Positions 7,667 through 15,938 are shown, counted from the stretch's first letter. The stretch is 37,192 nucleotides of DNA from Lachnospiraceae bacterium UBA7050 (GCA_002493905.1 DLAJ01000010.1:7638-44829); one strand, 5' to 3'. Notes: generated from the sequence alone by a model not told the origin. Numbers and translations: made by a program.

Positions 7667-7766
7667 GCCGTCAAAAACGCACAAACTTTCATCGAGCTTT
7701 CATCAAAAATGCACCATCAAAAGCGCAGACTCCACTGTAATCAGATTCCGGACAGCGTTTCGGAAC

Positions 7767-7949
7767 TTATCTGTTGAGAATCGGAGAAATCACCGGTTTC
7801 CCGTCCCGATCCAGCAGCGGTGTCATGCCGCCTGCATATCCGCCCGCATGAAACACATAATTCACACCGGTCTCTTTGTCCACCCAGATTTCCGTAACAT
7901 TCATTGTTCCCTGTGAATAAACCTTCTCGAATCTTTCGCCCTTAGCCAT
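7767..7949 (-). CDS. DUF6440-family small protein
   Basis: 60 residues beginning MAKGERFEKVYSQG. The core EIWVDKETGVNYVFHAGGYAGGMTPLLDRDGKPV has the V-D-x-E-T-G-V-x-Y and G-G-(L/M)-T-P-L-L-D-x-x-G-K-P pattern I associate with DUF6440, short beta-rich proteins of unknown role. ATG 7949 is chosen because TGGAGG lies eight bases before it; an in-frame ATG five codons upstream overlaps that site. It is followed by no obvious terminator and is not tightly linked to neighbours. Confidence 0.75.
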   Translation of the reverse strand: MAKGERFEKVYSQGTMNVTEIWVDKETGVNYVFHAGGYAGGMTPLLDRDGKPVISPILNR

Positions 7950-8022
7950 TGAATTTACCTCCATAAACTTTTTGTACCATTACTTTGTTTTCGCTTTATG
8001 CCGCTGATCCTCCGGGAAATTG

Positions 8023-8589
8023 TCAATACCTTCCTGCATAAACCTTCTTTGCTTCGGAAGTCCATTTCCTGACAAACTCTGTCTTTGCGTTTGTATAAGC
8101 GTCCCTGTTGTGTTCAAACTGTTTCCACAATCGCAGCTTCATGGTCTCATACTCTTTAGACGTCTGCGGGTGTTCATTCAAATAATCCCTAAAATACAAT
8201 TCATCATTATCCCCGGCATAGCGGAGGTGAACATGAAAAACCTTTTCAGCAAATCCGTCTTTGCCGTATCCCCGGTTAAACGAAATTCTGTTTTTGTCTG
8301 TCGACATCCGGATAAATCCGTTTTGTTCAATTGCTTTCGCAGTATTTTCAAGGTCAGAGCCGCCCGATGCTTCAACCAGCACGTCAACAATATCCTTTGC
8401 CCATATCCCGGCTATCGCCGTACTCCCAATGTGGCTGATCCGTTCAACCGGATATTCGGACAATACACTTTTAAGAAGCGTCTCGATTTCATCATAGTAA
8501 GATTTCCATTTATCACTATGCGCGACAAGGAATATAGGAAATAATTCCCACAATTCTTCTAAAGACATTTGCGATAATTCTTTTCCCAT
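8023..8589 (-). CDS. GrpB family (UPF0157) nucleotidyltransferase-fold protein
   Basis: 188 residues. The segment VERISHIGSTAIAGIWAKDIVDVLVE is the family signature: HIGSTA-(V/I)-xG-x-x-x-K-x-(I/V)-D, with GS and the two aspartates of a nucleotidyltransferase fold. HVHLRYAGDNDELYFRDYL and the C-terminal Y..K..F helix also match. Members are found alone or fused to kinases and acetyltransferases, and the biochemical function is unproven. Start ATG 8589 follows GGGAGG by six bases; a GTG at 8595 lies on the site itself. It has its own good promoter (8627-8655). Confidence 0.88.
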   Translation of the reverse strand: MGKELSQMSLEELWELFPIFLVAHSDKWKSYYDEIETLLKSVLSEYPVERISHIGSTAIAGIWAKDIVDVLVEASGGSDLENTAKAIEQNGFIRMSTDKNRISFNRGYGKDGFAEKVFHVHLRYAGDNDELYFRDYLNEHPQTSKEYETMKLRLWKQFEHNRDAYTNAKTEFVRKWTSEAKKVYAGRY

Positions 8590-8626
8590 TTTCACCCTCC
8601 CTTACCGCGCCAAAACTGCCGCGTTC

Positions 8627-8655
8627 ATCTTATCACGGCCGGTTACAGACGTCAA
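8627..8655 (-). promoter_or_regulatory. Promoter of the GrpB-family gene
   Basis: Minus-strand TTGACG-N17-TAAGAT. The predicted start lies near 8620, about 30 bases before ATG 8589. Confidence 0.65.
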
Positions 8656-8686
8656 CAGTGTCTGTCTTAAAGACATAAAATGGTTA

Positions 8687-8812
8687 CTGATCACACTGGC
8701 TGATCACACTGCCGATTGAAGATTGAGCCGCAGAATTTTCTATGATATAATGAGCGTTAGCGAAAGCGAGCGGCGAATGCCAATCATGAATCGTAGATTC
8801 ATGATATAATGA
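8687..8812. repeat. Short repeats in the gap before the AT-rich GNAT gene
   Basis: CTGATCACACTG occurs twice in tandem at 8687-8698 and 8700-8711. ATGATATAATGA occurs at 8742-8753 and 8801-8812; the second copy overlaps the right arm of a perfect hairpin ATCATGAATC-GTA-GATTCATGAT (8783-8805). TATAAT-like boxes lie inside both copies. This may be a duplicated promoter region or the edge of a transferred segment; nothing else is seen in 8590-8887. Confidence 0.5.
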
Positions 8813-8887
8813 AAAGGGCAAATAGCCATTTGTATTGATTAAATTTTAGCAGCGACAAATTCAGATTTGTAGAAAGGCAATTACAGC

Positions 8888-9346
8888 ATGGAAATAATAG
8901 CATATGAAATGGAATATGTAAAAGATGATATTGAAAAAAATAATATTTTGTGTATTCCTTTTGAGCAAAAATATTTTCAACAATACATGAAAATATATAA
9001 TGCTTGCTTTTATGAAATGCGAAAATCTCTTGCTATTGAGCCATATAATTTTTTAAGCGATTATAAACAAATCCGTGAAAAAAGTAAGGATATTTTCTTG
9101 CTTGTAAGCGGGGAAGAAATGATTGGTTCTGTTGCCTGTTATGGAAATGAAATAGACGATTTGATAGTCAATAAGAAATTTCAAAATAAAGGATATGGAA
9201 AACAACTTTTATTATGGGGAATGAGCCATATTCGCCAATCCAGTAATGAGCCTATTTTGTTACATGTTGCAAAATGGAATGAAAAAGCTTTATTGCTATA
9301 CAAAAAAGTCGGATTTGATATTACAAATACCGTGAGAGTTCGTTAA
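8888..9346 (+). CDS. GNAT family N-acetyltransferase, AT-rich
   Basis: 152 residues. DDLIVNKKFQNKGYGKQLLLWGMSHI contains the acetyl-CoA pyrophosphate loop (Q-x-x-G-x-G-x), and NEKALLLYKKVGFDI is the conserved C-terminal N..A..LY...GF. The acceptor substrate cannot be told. Base composition is much more AT-rich than in flanking genes, with many AAA, ATA and TTT codons, which suggests recent acquisition. GAAAGG lies about eleven bases before ATG 8888. Another, PH-like gene follows 36 bases downstream but has ordinary composition. Confidence 0.85.
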   Translation: MEIIAYEMEYVKDDIEKNNILCIPFEQKYFQQYMKIYNACFYEMRKSLAIEPYNFLSDYKQIREKSKDIFLLVSGEEMIGSVACYGNEIDDLIVNKKFQNKGYGKQLLLWGMSHIRQSSNEPILLHVAKWNEKALLLYKKVGFDITNTVRVR

Positions 9347-9382
9347 ATTGGAAAATAACGCCTGTCAAGAAGGGGGCTTTTT

Positions 9383-10237
9383 ATGGATAAGGATGTCAAA
9401 AAAGCAAAAAGATTTGTTGTCATTTTATGTTTTGTCTTCCTGTGTACTGCGTTTCTATGCTTTGGGATTTCTGCATACCTGGTGAGAGCGGAGACAGCGA
9501 ATTCGTTTCTTGTTGAAATATGGAAAGGCGCAGGGATATTATTTCTGCTGCTGGGTTTCGGGTATCTGGCGGCTGTCCTGATTTCTTCTGGAAGCAGAAA
9601 AAAGGGTTCCGGTGACGGCGGTTCCACTCATGCGGGAAATGGCTCTGGGACTCTTGACGAGACAAACATGAGGCATGCACTGGAGAAATATATCCCCGAC
9701 GGGGAAACGTTGTTGGCCGGCATACATGCGGTGGCAATAGAGACGGCAGTGAACTATGTGTTTGGAGAGTGTCTCTGTATGGAGGACAGGCTGATTCCTC
9801 ATCCGGGCGGCGGAACATATGTGCTAAATAAGAAAAAGTATGAGGATCATTCTGTTTATATCGGAATTACCCCGCATTTTTTGGTTATGACCGATTGCGG
9901 AAGAGAATCCTATTATTATCAATTGGATAAGATTGGGACGGGATCAGACGTCCGGGAGACGGATGTACACAATGTTACTGAGGAGCTACTGCTGAGCGAA
10001 ATTGGAAAGTGTTTTTCCTTGGAGGACATTCAAGACTGCGATATCCAGCCGGGCTGGCTGGGTTCTATGAAGTGCCGTATTACTATGAAGAACGGAAGTT
10101 ACCTCAAACTTATGTTTCCTAAACTTGGAGGGCTTGGCGGGGGAATGCCGCATCATACGGAGTATCGTGATGCCATTATGGCACGGCTGGGCAGAAGCAA
10201 TGTACTCCCTGTTCAAGAGAAACAGCATGAAAAATAA
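9383..10237 (+). CDS. Two-helix membrane protein with PH-like cytoplasmic domain
   Basis: 284 residues. Two hydrophobic helices (about 11-33 and 46-67) are followed by a low-complexity linker rich in G and S and then a domain of about 195 residues. That domain has alternating strands such as TYVLNKKKYEDHSVYIGITPHFLVMTDC and MKCRITMKNGSYLKLMF. The strand pattern resembles bacterial PH-like domains, in which a protein reports or binds at the membrane face, but I cannot name a family. AAGGGGG lies seven bases before ATG 9383. No function can be assigned. Confidence 0.7.
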   Translation: MDKDVKKAKRFVVILCFVFLCTAFLCFGISAYLVRAETANSFLVEIWKGAGILFLLLGFGYLAAVLISSGSRKKGSGDGGSTHAGNGSGTLDETNMRHALEKYIPDGETLLAGIHAVAIETAVNYVFGECLCMEDRLIPHPGGGTYVLNKKKYEDHSVYIGITPHFLVMTDCGRESYYYQLDKIGTGSDVRETDVHNVTEELLLSEIGKCFSLEDIQDCDIQPGWLGSMKCRITMKNGSYLKLMFPKLGGLGGGMPHHTEYRDAIMARLGRSNVLPVQEKQHEK

Positions 10238-10312
10238 CCGCTCACCAAAAGTTTAGAGCGAATTAAGGTGTGAATGGTAAAGGGCATAAAGGGCAGCGAA
10301 AAAACTGCTGTC

Positions 10313-10341
10313 TTGACGCCGCATCCCGGCTATGCTAAAAT
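10313..10341 (+). promoter_or_regulatory. Promoter of the ABC-F leader transcript
   Basis: TTGACG (10313-10318), a 17-base spacer and TAAAAT (10336-10341). It predicts transcription from about 10348, giving a leader of about 400 bases before the ABC-F start. Confidence 0.75.
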
Positions 10342-10369
10342 AACGTCAGCAGGAAAGAGAGGTATCCTA

Positions 10370-10384
10370 ATGTGCGGTAAGTAA
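10370..10384 (+). CDS. Four-residue leader ORF (Met-Cys-Gly-Lys) of the ABC-F gene
   Basis: ATG TGC GGT AAG TAA lies 22 bases after the predicted transcription start, with GAGAGG seven bases before the ATG. Such tiny ORFs with full ribosome sites near the 5' end are typical of ribosome-mediated attenuation of antibiotic-resistance genes, where a drug-stalled ribosome changes leader folding. The position fits that model; peptide function is otherwise not expected. Confidence 0.6.
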   Translation: MCGK

Positions 10385-10636
10385 TTCAAACTTGACAAAT
10401 AGCGAATCATCCGGTCCGTAGGTAAGCTGCAGCCCTGTCTGCCGCATACACGGATTCTATTGCTATTGAAATTTGGATTACTTGTTGTGCAGTTTTACGT
10501 ACTGCCCGCTACATTTCCCTTTCGGCTGCCACATGCCATTGTCGTTTATTACGGAATTTTGTTATCGTATATACAACGAATTACCATCATGGCATTTACC
10601 GTGATTTTTCTCCGGAAATATTGCACACAACAGATT
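10385..10636 (+). promoter_or_regulatory. Structured attenuator leader with candidate antiterminator
   Basis: No gene lies in this stretch, but it can form alternative helices. ATTGAAA (10465-10471) and GGATTA (10475-10480) can pair with TTTCAAT (10644-10650) and TTATCC (10635-10640), which would block the terminator arm. AATAGCGAATC (about 10398-10408) can instead pair with the overlapping GATTCTATTGCTATT (about 10453-10468). A separate helix pairs ATGCCAT with ATGGCAT further down. A ribosome stalled on the four-codon ORF would tend to free the antiterminator. Confidence 0.55.
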
Positions 10637-10684
10637 ATCCCGTTTTCAATACGCGTTGATTCGCTGATGAAAACGGGATTTTTA
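10637..10684 (+). terminator. Attenuator terminator before the ABC-F gene
   Basis: ATCCCGTTTTCA (10637-10648) pairs perfectly with TGAAAACGGGAT (10668-10679), followed by TTTT. It lies 66 bases before ATG 10750 and inside the same transcript, so it should act as a regulated terminator. Confidence 0.8.
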
Positions 10685-10749
10685 TGTGTAAAAATCATAT
10701 TGCCTCTCATTCCTTTTAGGCAGTATGGATTAAGAAACGGAGGGATTTT

Positions 10750-12264
10750 ATGTTAGAGTTAAAAAATATTACGATCAGTCTCAAAAAAGACGAACGCGTC
10801 CTTGTCGATCATTTTTCCTTTACACTGAGTGCAGGCGATAAGGCCGTTATCATCGGTGAGGAAGGGAACGGGAAATCCACTCTCTTACAATTTATTTACC
10901 AAAAAAGTATGGTGGAGGACTACTGCGACTGCTCCGGTGAAGTGATCACCAAAGCGAAACTGGCCTATCTGCCCCAGATGATGGATGAAAGCTGCGCCTC
11001 TCTTTCTCTGGCAGAATACTTTGGCGATTCAGAATACTATCTGCACACGGAACTTCTGTCAAAGCTCGGGCTATCCGTCGAGTTTCTCTTTTCCGACCAA
11101 AAGCTCGGTACTCTTTCAGGCGGAGAAAAAGTAAAAGTGCAGCTTGCAAAACTACTGATGGACGAACCGGACATTCTTCTTTTGGATGAGCCCACGAATG
11201 ATCTGGATATTCCCACGCTGCAGTGGCTGGAAAGCCTGATCGCAAAAAGTACGCTCCCCATTCTTTATATCTCGCACGATGAAACTTTGATCGAAAACAC
11301 GGCAAATGTGATCCTGCATATGGAACAGCTCATCCGCAAGACCAAATGCCGCATGACGGTCACCCGCTGTCCTTACCGCGAATATCTGTCCCGCCGTCAG
11401 GACGCATTTTCCCATCAGGAACAGGTGGCAAAAAAGCAGCGTGAGGACTATGATAAGCAAATGGAGAGATGGCGCAGAATCTATGACCGTGTAGACCACG
11501 AACAGGCAGTGATTTCCAGACAGAACCCCGGCGGTGCAAGACTGCTCAAAAAGAAAATGCACTCCGTACTTTCAATGAAAAACCGTTTTGAGCGGGAAAA
11601 AGAAAATTTCTTAGACTTTCCGCAGCAGGAGGAAGCAATCCTTGCAAAGTTTGACGAGTCAATCCGCCTGCCCGCCGGCAAAACAGTGCTTGATTTTGAA
11701 GCCGGCAGGCTTGTCATCGGAGAACGGGTTTTATCCCGCGATCTGAAACTGCGTATTGCCGGAAACGAACATGTCGGCATTATCGGCAGAAACGGCGCCG
11801 GTAAATCCACGCTGCTTTCCCTGCTATGGAACAGCTTAAAAGACCGCCGCGATATTACGCCTGCCTTTATGCCGCAAAACTACGCGGAAGCGCTCAATTT
11901 TAATCAGACGCCGGTTGAGTATCTTGCGGCGCACTATACAAAAGCGGAAGTAACCAAAGCGCGGACTTATATGGGCGGCATGAAATTCACCCATGAAGAA
12001 ATGACTGGTAAGATCGGGAGCTTAAGCGGAGGACAGAAAGCAAAAATTCTGTTTTTGGAAATGGTACTGCGGGGCGCGGATGTTCTGGTTCTTGACGAAC
12101 CGACCCGCAATTTCAGCCCCCTTTCCGCTCCCGCCGTCAGAAACAGCCTCCTTTATTTCGGCGGCGCCATCATCAGCGTATCCCATGACAGAAAATATCT
12201 GAGCGAAGTCTGCGATCATATTTACGAACTGCGCGAAGACGGTCTGTTTCCGACTGTTCTATAA
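10750..12264 (+). CDS. ABC-F family ATPase, probable ribosome-protection resistance protein
   Basis: 504 residues with two ABC cassettes and no membrane segment. Cassette 1: Walker A GEEGNGKST, signature LSGGEKVKVQLAK, Walker B ILLLDEPTNDLD. Cassette 2: Walker A GRNGAGKST, signature LSGGQKAKILFLE, Walker B VLVLDEPTRNFSP. A charged linker of about 90 residues (about 215-305) between them is the interdomain arm that reaches the ribosomal E/P site. The second Walker B ends EPTRN-F instead of EPTNHLD, as in Lsa/Vga/CplR-type resistance proteins. These displace lincosamides, streptogramins A or pleuromutilins. The attenuator leader upstream supports drug-induced expression. GGAGGG lies seven bases before ATG. 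Confidence 0.9.
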   Translation: MLELKNITISLKKDERVLVDHFSFTLSAGDKAVIIGEEGNGKSTLLQFIYQKSMVEDYCDCSGEVITKAKLAYLPQMMDESCASLSLAEYFGDSEYYLHTELLSKLGLSVEFLFSDQKLGTLSGGEKVKVQLAKLLMDEPDILLLDEPTNDLDIPTLQWLESLIAKSTLPILYISHDETLIENTANVILHMEQLIRKTKCRMTVTRCPYREYLSRRQDAFSHQEQVAKKQREDYDKQMERWRRIYDRVDHEQAVISRQNPGGARLLKKKMHSVLSMKNRFEREKENFLDFPQQEEAILAKFDESIRLPAGKTVLDFEAGRLVIGERVLSRDLKLRIAGNEHVGIIGRNGAGKSTLLSLLWNSLKDRRDITPAFMPQNYAEALNFNQTPVEYLAAHYTKAEVTKARTYMGGMKFTHEEMTGKIGSLSGGQKAKILFLEMVLRGADVLVLDEPTRNFSPLSAPAVRNSLLYFGGAIISVSHDRKYLSEVCDHIYELREDGLFPTVL

Positions 12265-12269
12265 TATGA

Positions 12270-12310
12270 CAGAGGGGATGCCTGCGGTATCACCACAGGC
12301 ATCCCCTCTG
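12270..12310 (+). terminator. Strong hairpin after the ABC-F gene
   Basis: An 18-base stem, 12270-12287 against 12293-12310, with one G-T pair and a five-base loop, begins six bases after the stop codon. There is no T-run on either strand, so it may stabilise the mRNA end or act as an imperfect terminator. Confidence 0.5.
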
Positions 12311-12356
12311 CCAATGCGGTCCGGTTCTTCAGCGCCTTTGTATCAGATTCCTGACC

Positions 12357-12812
12357 CTAAAGCGCCATCACATAAATCTGACACGGATTCCACTCATCCC
12401 AGAGCGTCGGAAATACTTCAAATTCCCGAAACCCCAGCGCAAGGTAAAAGTTATTCGTCCTGTCGTATTCCTCATATCTGCCCATTTGGACCGTCTTAAC
12501 CTGTAAAAATGAATATCCTTTTTTACGGGCCGTCTCCTTTGCCGCCGTAAAGAGCGCCCGCCCGACGCCCTGTCTGTGATGCTCTTTTAAGACGCCCATC
12601 ACGGCAAGCTCAGCTGTATCTTTTCCGGTCTCTTTCAAATATAAAAATCCTGCCGGCTGCTCCCCGTCATAAGCGGCAAAAAAATCCTTTCCCACGCTCT
12701 CTCTTATGTATTCCTCCCTCGCTTCTGGAATGCCGAACCAGTCGGGAAGCGCTTCTAAAATGCAGCGCGCAACCTGTTTTTTCTCTTCCTCATCCACAAC
12801 CTGTTTTATCAT
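12357..12812 (-). CDS. GNAT family N-acetyltransferase
   Basis: 151 residues starting MIKQVVDEEEKKQVARCILEAL. ELAVMGVLKEHHRQGVGRALF is strand 4 with the acetyl-CoA loop (H-R-Q-G-V-G-R-A), and the C-terminal NNFYLALGFREFEVF is the usual N-x-FY-x-x-x-GF. The substrate is unknown. I prefer ATG 12812, with AGGA five bases before it and a start matching the family; an ATG at 12860 overlaps the upstream gene stop (ATGA) but has no ribosome site. It is the last gene of a minus-strand pair with the SdpI-like gene. Confidence 0.88.
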   Translation of the reverse strand: MIKQVVDEEEKKQVARCILEALPDWFGIPEAREEYIRESVGKDFFAAYDGEQPAGFLYLKETGKDTAELAVMGVLKEHHRQGVGRALFTAAKETARKKGYSFLQVKTVQMGRYEEYDRTNNFYLALGFREFEVFPTLWDEWNPCQIYVMAL

Positions 12813-12856
12813 CCTATTCCTGCCCGTCCCTGCTTCTATACTGTCTTCTTTCCGCC

Positions 12857-13213
12857 TCATCCGTAATCCGCAAACCGTTCTTTGATCCGCTTATCCGTAT
12901 CATAGAACGCGTAACAGAGCCACAGAAACCCAAAACACGACCCGATCATCACCGACCAGCCGACAAACAGGCGACCGGCATAAAGCAGCGCGCTTAACAC
13001 AACCTCCGCAAGAAACAGCCATTTTCCCTGAAAGATAAACCGGTCAGGTGCGATCTGCTGGGCATACTCCCAGTGCGCCTCGGATTTCCTTGCCGTCGGC
13101 GTATTATATCCGTTTCCGCTGCCCGGGTCCGACACCGGATGCTTTTTCAAAAAAATGCCGACAAGCATCATAATACATGGAACGATCAAGTTTAAGACCA
13201 GTAAAGCCTGCAT
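12857..13213 (-). CDS. SdpI family membrane protein
   Basis: 118 residues with three membrane segments (about 3-23, 67-85 and 87-105). NGYNTPTARKSEAHWEYAQQIAP corresponds to the SdpI-family signature G-Y-R-T-P-x-x-x-x-(N/S)-x-x-x-W-x-x-A. In Bacillus SdpI gives immunity to the SdpC toxin, but most family members in other species lack that partner, and none is seen here. ATG 13213 is chosen, with AAGGAG ten bases upstream; the longer frame to 13267 has no site. Its end overlaps the alternative start of the acetyltransferase. Confidence 0.82.
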   Translation of the reverse strand: MQALLVLNLIVPCIMMLVGIFLKKHPVSDPGSGNGYNTPTARKSEAHWEYAQQIAPDRFIFQGKWLFLAEVVLSALLYAGRLFVGWSVMIGSCFGFLWLCYAFYDTDKRIKERFADYG

Positions 13214-13331
13214 CTGTGTGATTCTCCTTCCCTGCTTCATTTTTCCGTTTTCAGCGCAGCATGCCATTTGCGGTGCATATCATTTTCATACCATGCCATT
13301 TCCACTTCATCACAAGCCGCACGTCACAGAG

Positions 13332-14405
13332 TCACAGAAAAACTTCTTCCCTGCTTATCATCTGTAGTTCTCCATCTTTCAATTCCCAAATCTCCTTAAA
13401 ATAAGAAACCCCTTCATCGTGCACTTCTTCAAACAAAATCTCCCTTTGTATCAACACAAGCTCGTCCTCCGGAATTTCCTCATCTGTCGCGGGGATTTCC
13501 ACGCCTTCCTCCGGTACCCATGTTTCCCTGACCGCGTCCCCTTCGTAATATCCCTTTTCCGTGATATCAAATTCGCTGCTGTCCTCTATCACAACCCGGG
13601 CTAAAAGCAGCTCCCCGTCCGCGTTCGGATGGTAATAATAGGTCCAATAGCTTCCCCATCCCGAACGGCCGCTGCACGCGACTTCCTCTGTCTCAGGAAG
13701 CAGCTCTGCGCCCTGAAGCGTGCCTGCATATCGGTAATGCCCTTCACCGGCATCCCATGTCCAATAATAAAAAGGAATCGTGTTGTTTGTTTCCCATCCG
13801 AATAGACCAAAATCCATATTCCCATCAAAATTTAAGTCCAAAACCTCAACCGCGCTTTCTGCCGACCAGCACGAAGTATAATCTTCATGCCAATATCCTT
13901 CCGATGAGAAAACCGTCTGCAGCAGTGCATCCCCATTGTAAACGCGGACTTCCCTGACGCCGAAATGGTATTCGTCCACCTGCCTGCCGACCACCTCAAG
14001 CGTCAGTATCCTGCCGTCCGCAAGCGGTGCTTCCCATGTCTGGAAAACATGATCCTCCGTTTCCGGATCAGCATCCGGCGTGGCTTCCTCCCCCTCCGTT
14101 TCCAAAACCGCACCTTGTATCTGTTCTGCATCGGCTCCCGGCGCCTGTTCTGCATCTGCTCCCAATTCCGGTTCGCTGCCCGATTCCGGTTCCGGCTCCG
14201 CTGCCATCCTTACGCACAGCGTCCCTCCCGATTCATCATCCGCCCCCGGCGCCTGCGCCAGACTGTCTGCGTCCTGTGCCAGACTGTCTGCGTCCTGCAA
14301 TTCATCGTTCTGTATGATGCTTTTGTTTCCGCATCCTGTAATCAGCAGCATACCGGCGAGACCGGACACAAAAACAAAGTATTTCAGACCGTTTCTGAAT
14401 TTCAT
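13332..14405 (-). CDS. Secreted lipoprotein with acidic repeat linker
   Basis: 357 residues. The signal peptide ends in the lipobox LITGC (Cys near residue 25). Residues about 30-130 are a low-complexity, Asp/Glu/Ala/Pro-rich spacer that includes DADSLAQ twice in tandem and the motif GADAEQ twice. The remaining about 220 residues form a domain rich in aromatic residues with repeated W-x-W and DLNFDGNMDFGLF, the latter like a calcium-binding-type loop seen in XAC2610-like proteins. It probably sits on the outer face of the membrane; its role is unknown. ATG 14405 is chosen by the signal peptide; an upstream frame to 14447 adds unrelated residues. Confidence 0.8.
   Translation of the reverse strand: MKFRNGLKYFVFVSGLAGMLLITGCGNKSIIQNDELQDADSLAQDADSLAQAPGADDESGGTLCVRMAAEPEPESGSEPELGADAEQAPGADAEQIQGAVLETEGEEATPDADPETEDHVFQTWEAPLADGRILTLEVVGRQVDEYHFGVREVRVYNGDALLQTVFSSEGYWHEDYTSCWSAESAVEVLDLNFDGNMDFGLFGWETNNTIPFYYWTWDAGEGHYRYAGTLQGAELLPETEEVACSGRSGWGSYWTYYYHPNADGELLLARVVIEDSSEFDITEKGYYEGDAVRETWVPEEGVEIPATDEEIPEDELVLIQREILFEEVHDEGVSYFKEIWELKDGELQMISREEVFL
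14257..14298 (-). repeat. Two tandem 21-base repeats in the lipoprotein linker
   Basis: 14257-14277 and 14278-14298 are identical apart from the final base. Each encodes DADSLAQ-type residues. Copy number could change by slippage without breaking the frame, as 21 is a multiple of three. Confidence 0.8.
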
Positions 14406-14516
14406 ACCACTTCCCCGCCCCATTTTCTCATATTCAAACAGCGGCAAACCATAGACGGTCTGCCGCTGCTGCTCACCTTTTCATGAATTTTATAACCCGT
14501 CATATATGTCAAGGAA

Positions 14517-14545
14517 ATTATAACACAGAGAAAGTCTTGTCACAA
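14517..14545 (-). promoter_or_regulatory. Promoter of the lipoprotein gene
   Basis: Minus-strand TTGTGA-N17-TATAAT (-35 at 14540-14545, -10 at 14517-14522). The leader to ATG 14405 is about 105 bases and contains a weak inverted repeat (AGCGGCA/TGCCGCT). Confidence 0.6.
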
Positions 14546-14576
14546 CGACATTTCATCTTAATCTTCCCTGTTTCCA

Positions 14577-15938
14577 TTAGACTTCATCCGCCACGTGCTG
14601 TATGATCGTCCGGTAAATACGGATAAAGAAGAGAACCGACAATCCAAGTGAAAACACTTCGGCAATCGGAAACGCAAACCATACAGCGTCAAGCCCAAGC
14701 AGCTTTGCAAGCAGATACGCCGCAGGAAGCAGGACCAGAAGCTGTCTCGCTATGGAAACGATCATGCTGTAAAACGCTTTGCCAAGTGCCTGGAATACGG
14801 AACCAACCACAATGCTGAATCCCGCCGGAATAAAGCAGCAGCTGATTGCACGCAGCGCCGGCTCTCCAATCTTCAGCATGTCCTCTGACGCCTCAAAAAG
14901 CAGCAGCAGCCTGCCCGGTATGATCTGAAACACCAAAAATCCGACCGCCATCAGCCCGACCGCATAAGCGGCGCTCAGCTTGATCGTCTGAATCATCCTG
15001 CTGCGCTTTCCCGCTCCGTAATTGTACGCCATGATCGGGACCATGCCGTTATTTAAGCCAAACACCGGCATGAACACAAAACTCTGCAGCTTAAAATATG
15101 CACCAAAGACCGCCGCGGCCGTCGAGGAAAACGACATTAAGATCAGATTCATGCCATATGTCATGACCGAGCCGATCGCCTGCATGATGATCGACGGAAT
15201 CCCGACTCTGTAAATCTCCTTGATCATGCCGAAATTGACCGGTGATTTCCGGAAGCTGACGCGGATCTCTTTATTTTTTAACTGGTTTAAGACAACGGCA
15301 AACACTGCCGCCACGCACTGTCCGATCACCGTCGCCGCAGCCGCTCCCGCAACTTCCATGCGCGGCAGACCGAAGTACCCAAAAATCAAAATCGGATCGA
15401 GCACAATATTGATCACGGCTCCTGTCATCTGCGTCACCATTGCAAGCACGGTCTTTCCGGTAGACTGTAACAGCTTTTCCGCCATTGCCTGTACAAACAT
15501 GCCGATGGAACAGATGCAGCAGATACGCATGTAAGACATACCGTAGCGCATAATGACCTCACTGTCTGTCTGGGAGCGCAGAAACACATCGGTCAGGAAA
15601 ATGCCGATCAGCACAAAAAGAACATATCCGGCAAACGCAAGGAACATACCGTTTGTCGCGACCTGATTTGCACGCTCCGTGTTCTTTTCCCCAAGCGAGC
15701 GTGAGAGCAGCGCATTGACACCGACGCCGGTTCCGATTGCAAATGCGATCATCAGCGTCTGAATCGGAAATACAAGCGATACCGCCGTCAGCGCGTCCTC
15801 GCTGATCTTGGATACAAAAATACTGTCTACAATATTATAAAGCGCCTGCACAAGCATGGACAGCATCATCGGCAGCGACATATTCAGCAGAAGCCGGTTG
15901 ACCGGCATCACACCCATTTTGTTTTCTTTCAATTCCAT
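14577..15938 (-). CDS. MATE family multidrug/Na+ efflux protein
   Basis: 453 residues with twelve predicted membrane helices in two similar halves, the normal size for MATE transporters. LPMMLSMLVQALYNIVDSIFVSKI at residues about 27-50 is the characteristic first helix, and the second half starts with IPSIIMQAIGSVMTYGMN. Members export cationic drugs or metabolites in exchange for Na+ or H+. ATG 15938 is chosen because AGAGGT precedes it by eight bases; the frame to 15965 lacks a site. It is transcribed away from the tRNA operon, and no terminator stronger than short inverted repeats follows it. Confidence 0.93.
   Translation of the reverse strand: MELKENKMGVMPVNRLLLNMSLPMMLSMLVQALYNIVDSIFVSKISEDALTAVSLVFPIQTLMIAFAIGTGVGVNALLSRSLGEKNTERANQVATNGMFLAFAGYVLFVLIGIFLTDVFLRSQTDSEVIMRYGMSYMRICCICSIGMFVQAMAEKLLQSTGKTVLAMVTQMTGAVINIVLDPILIFGYFGLPRMEVAGAAAATVIGQCVAAVFAVVLNQLKNKEIRVSFRKSPVNFGMIKEIYRVGIPSIIMQAIGSVMTYGMNLILMSFSSTAAAVFGAYFKLQSFVFMPVFGLNNGMVPIMAYNYGAGKRSRMIQTIKLSAAYAVGLMAVGFLVFQIIPGRLLLLFEASEDMLKIGEPALRAISCCFIPAGFSIVVGSVFQALGKAFYSMIVSIARQLLVLLPAAYLLAKLLGLDAVWFAFPIAEVFSLGLSVLFFIRIYRTIIQHVADEV

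Noticed and set aside
10460..10756. 98-codon plus-strand frame in the ABC-F leader
   Set aside because: It lacks a ribosome site, overlaps the attenuator terminator and the ABC-F start, and its sequence shows no protein-like pattern beyond hydrophobicity from T-rich DNA.
13965..14486. Plus-strand frames opposite the lipoprotein gene
   Set aside because: Low-complexity Pro/Arg-rich products mirror the acidic repeat linker on the other strand.
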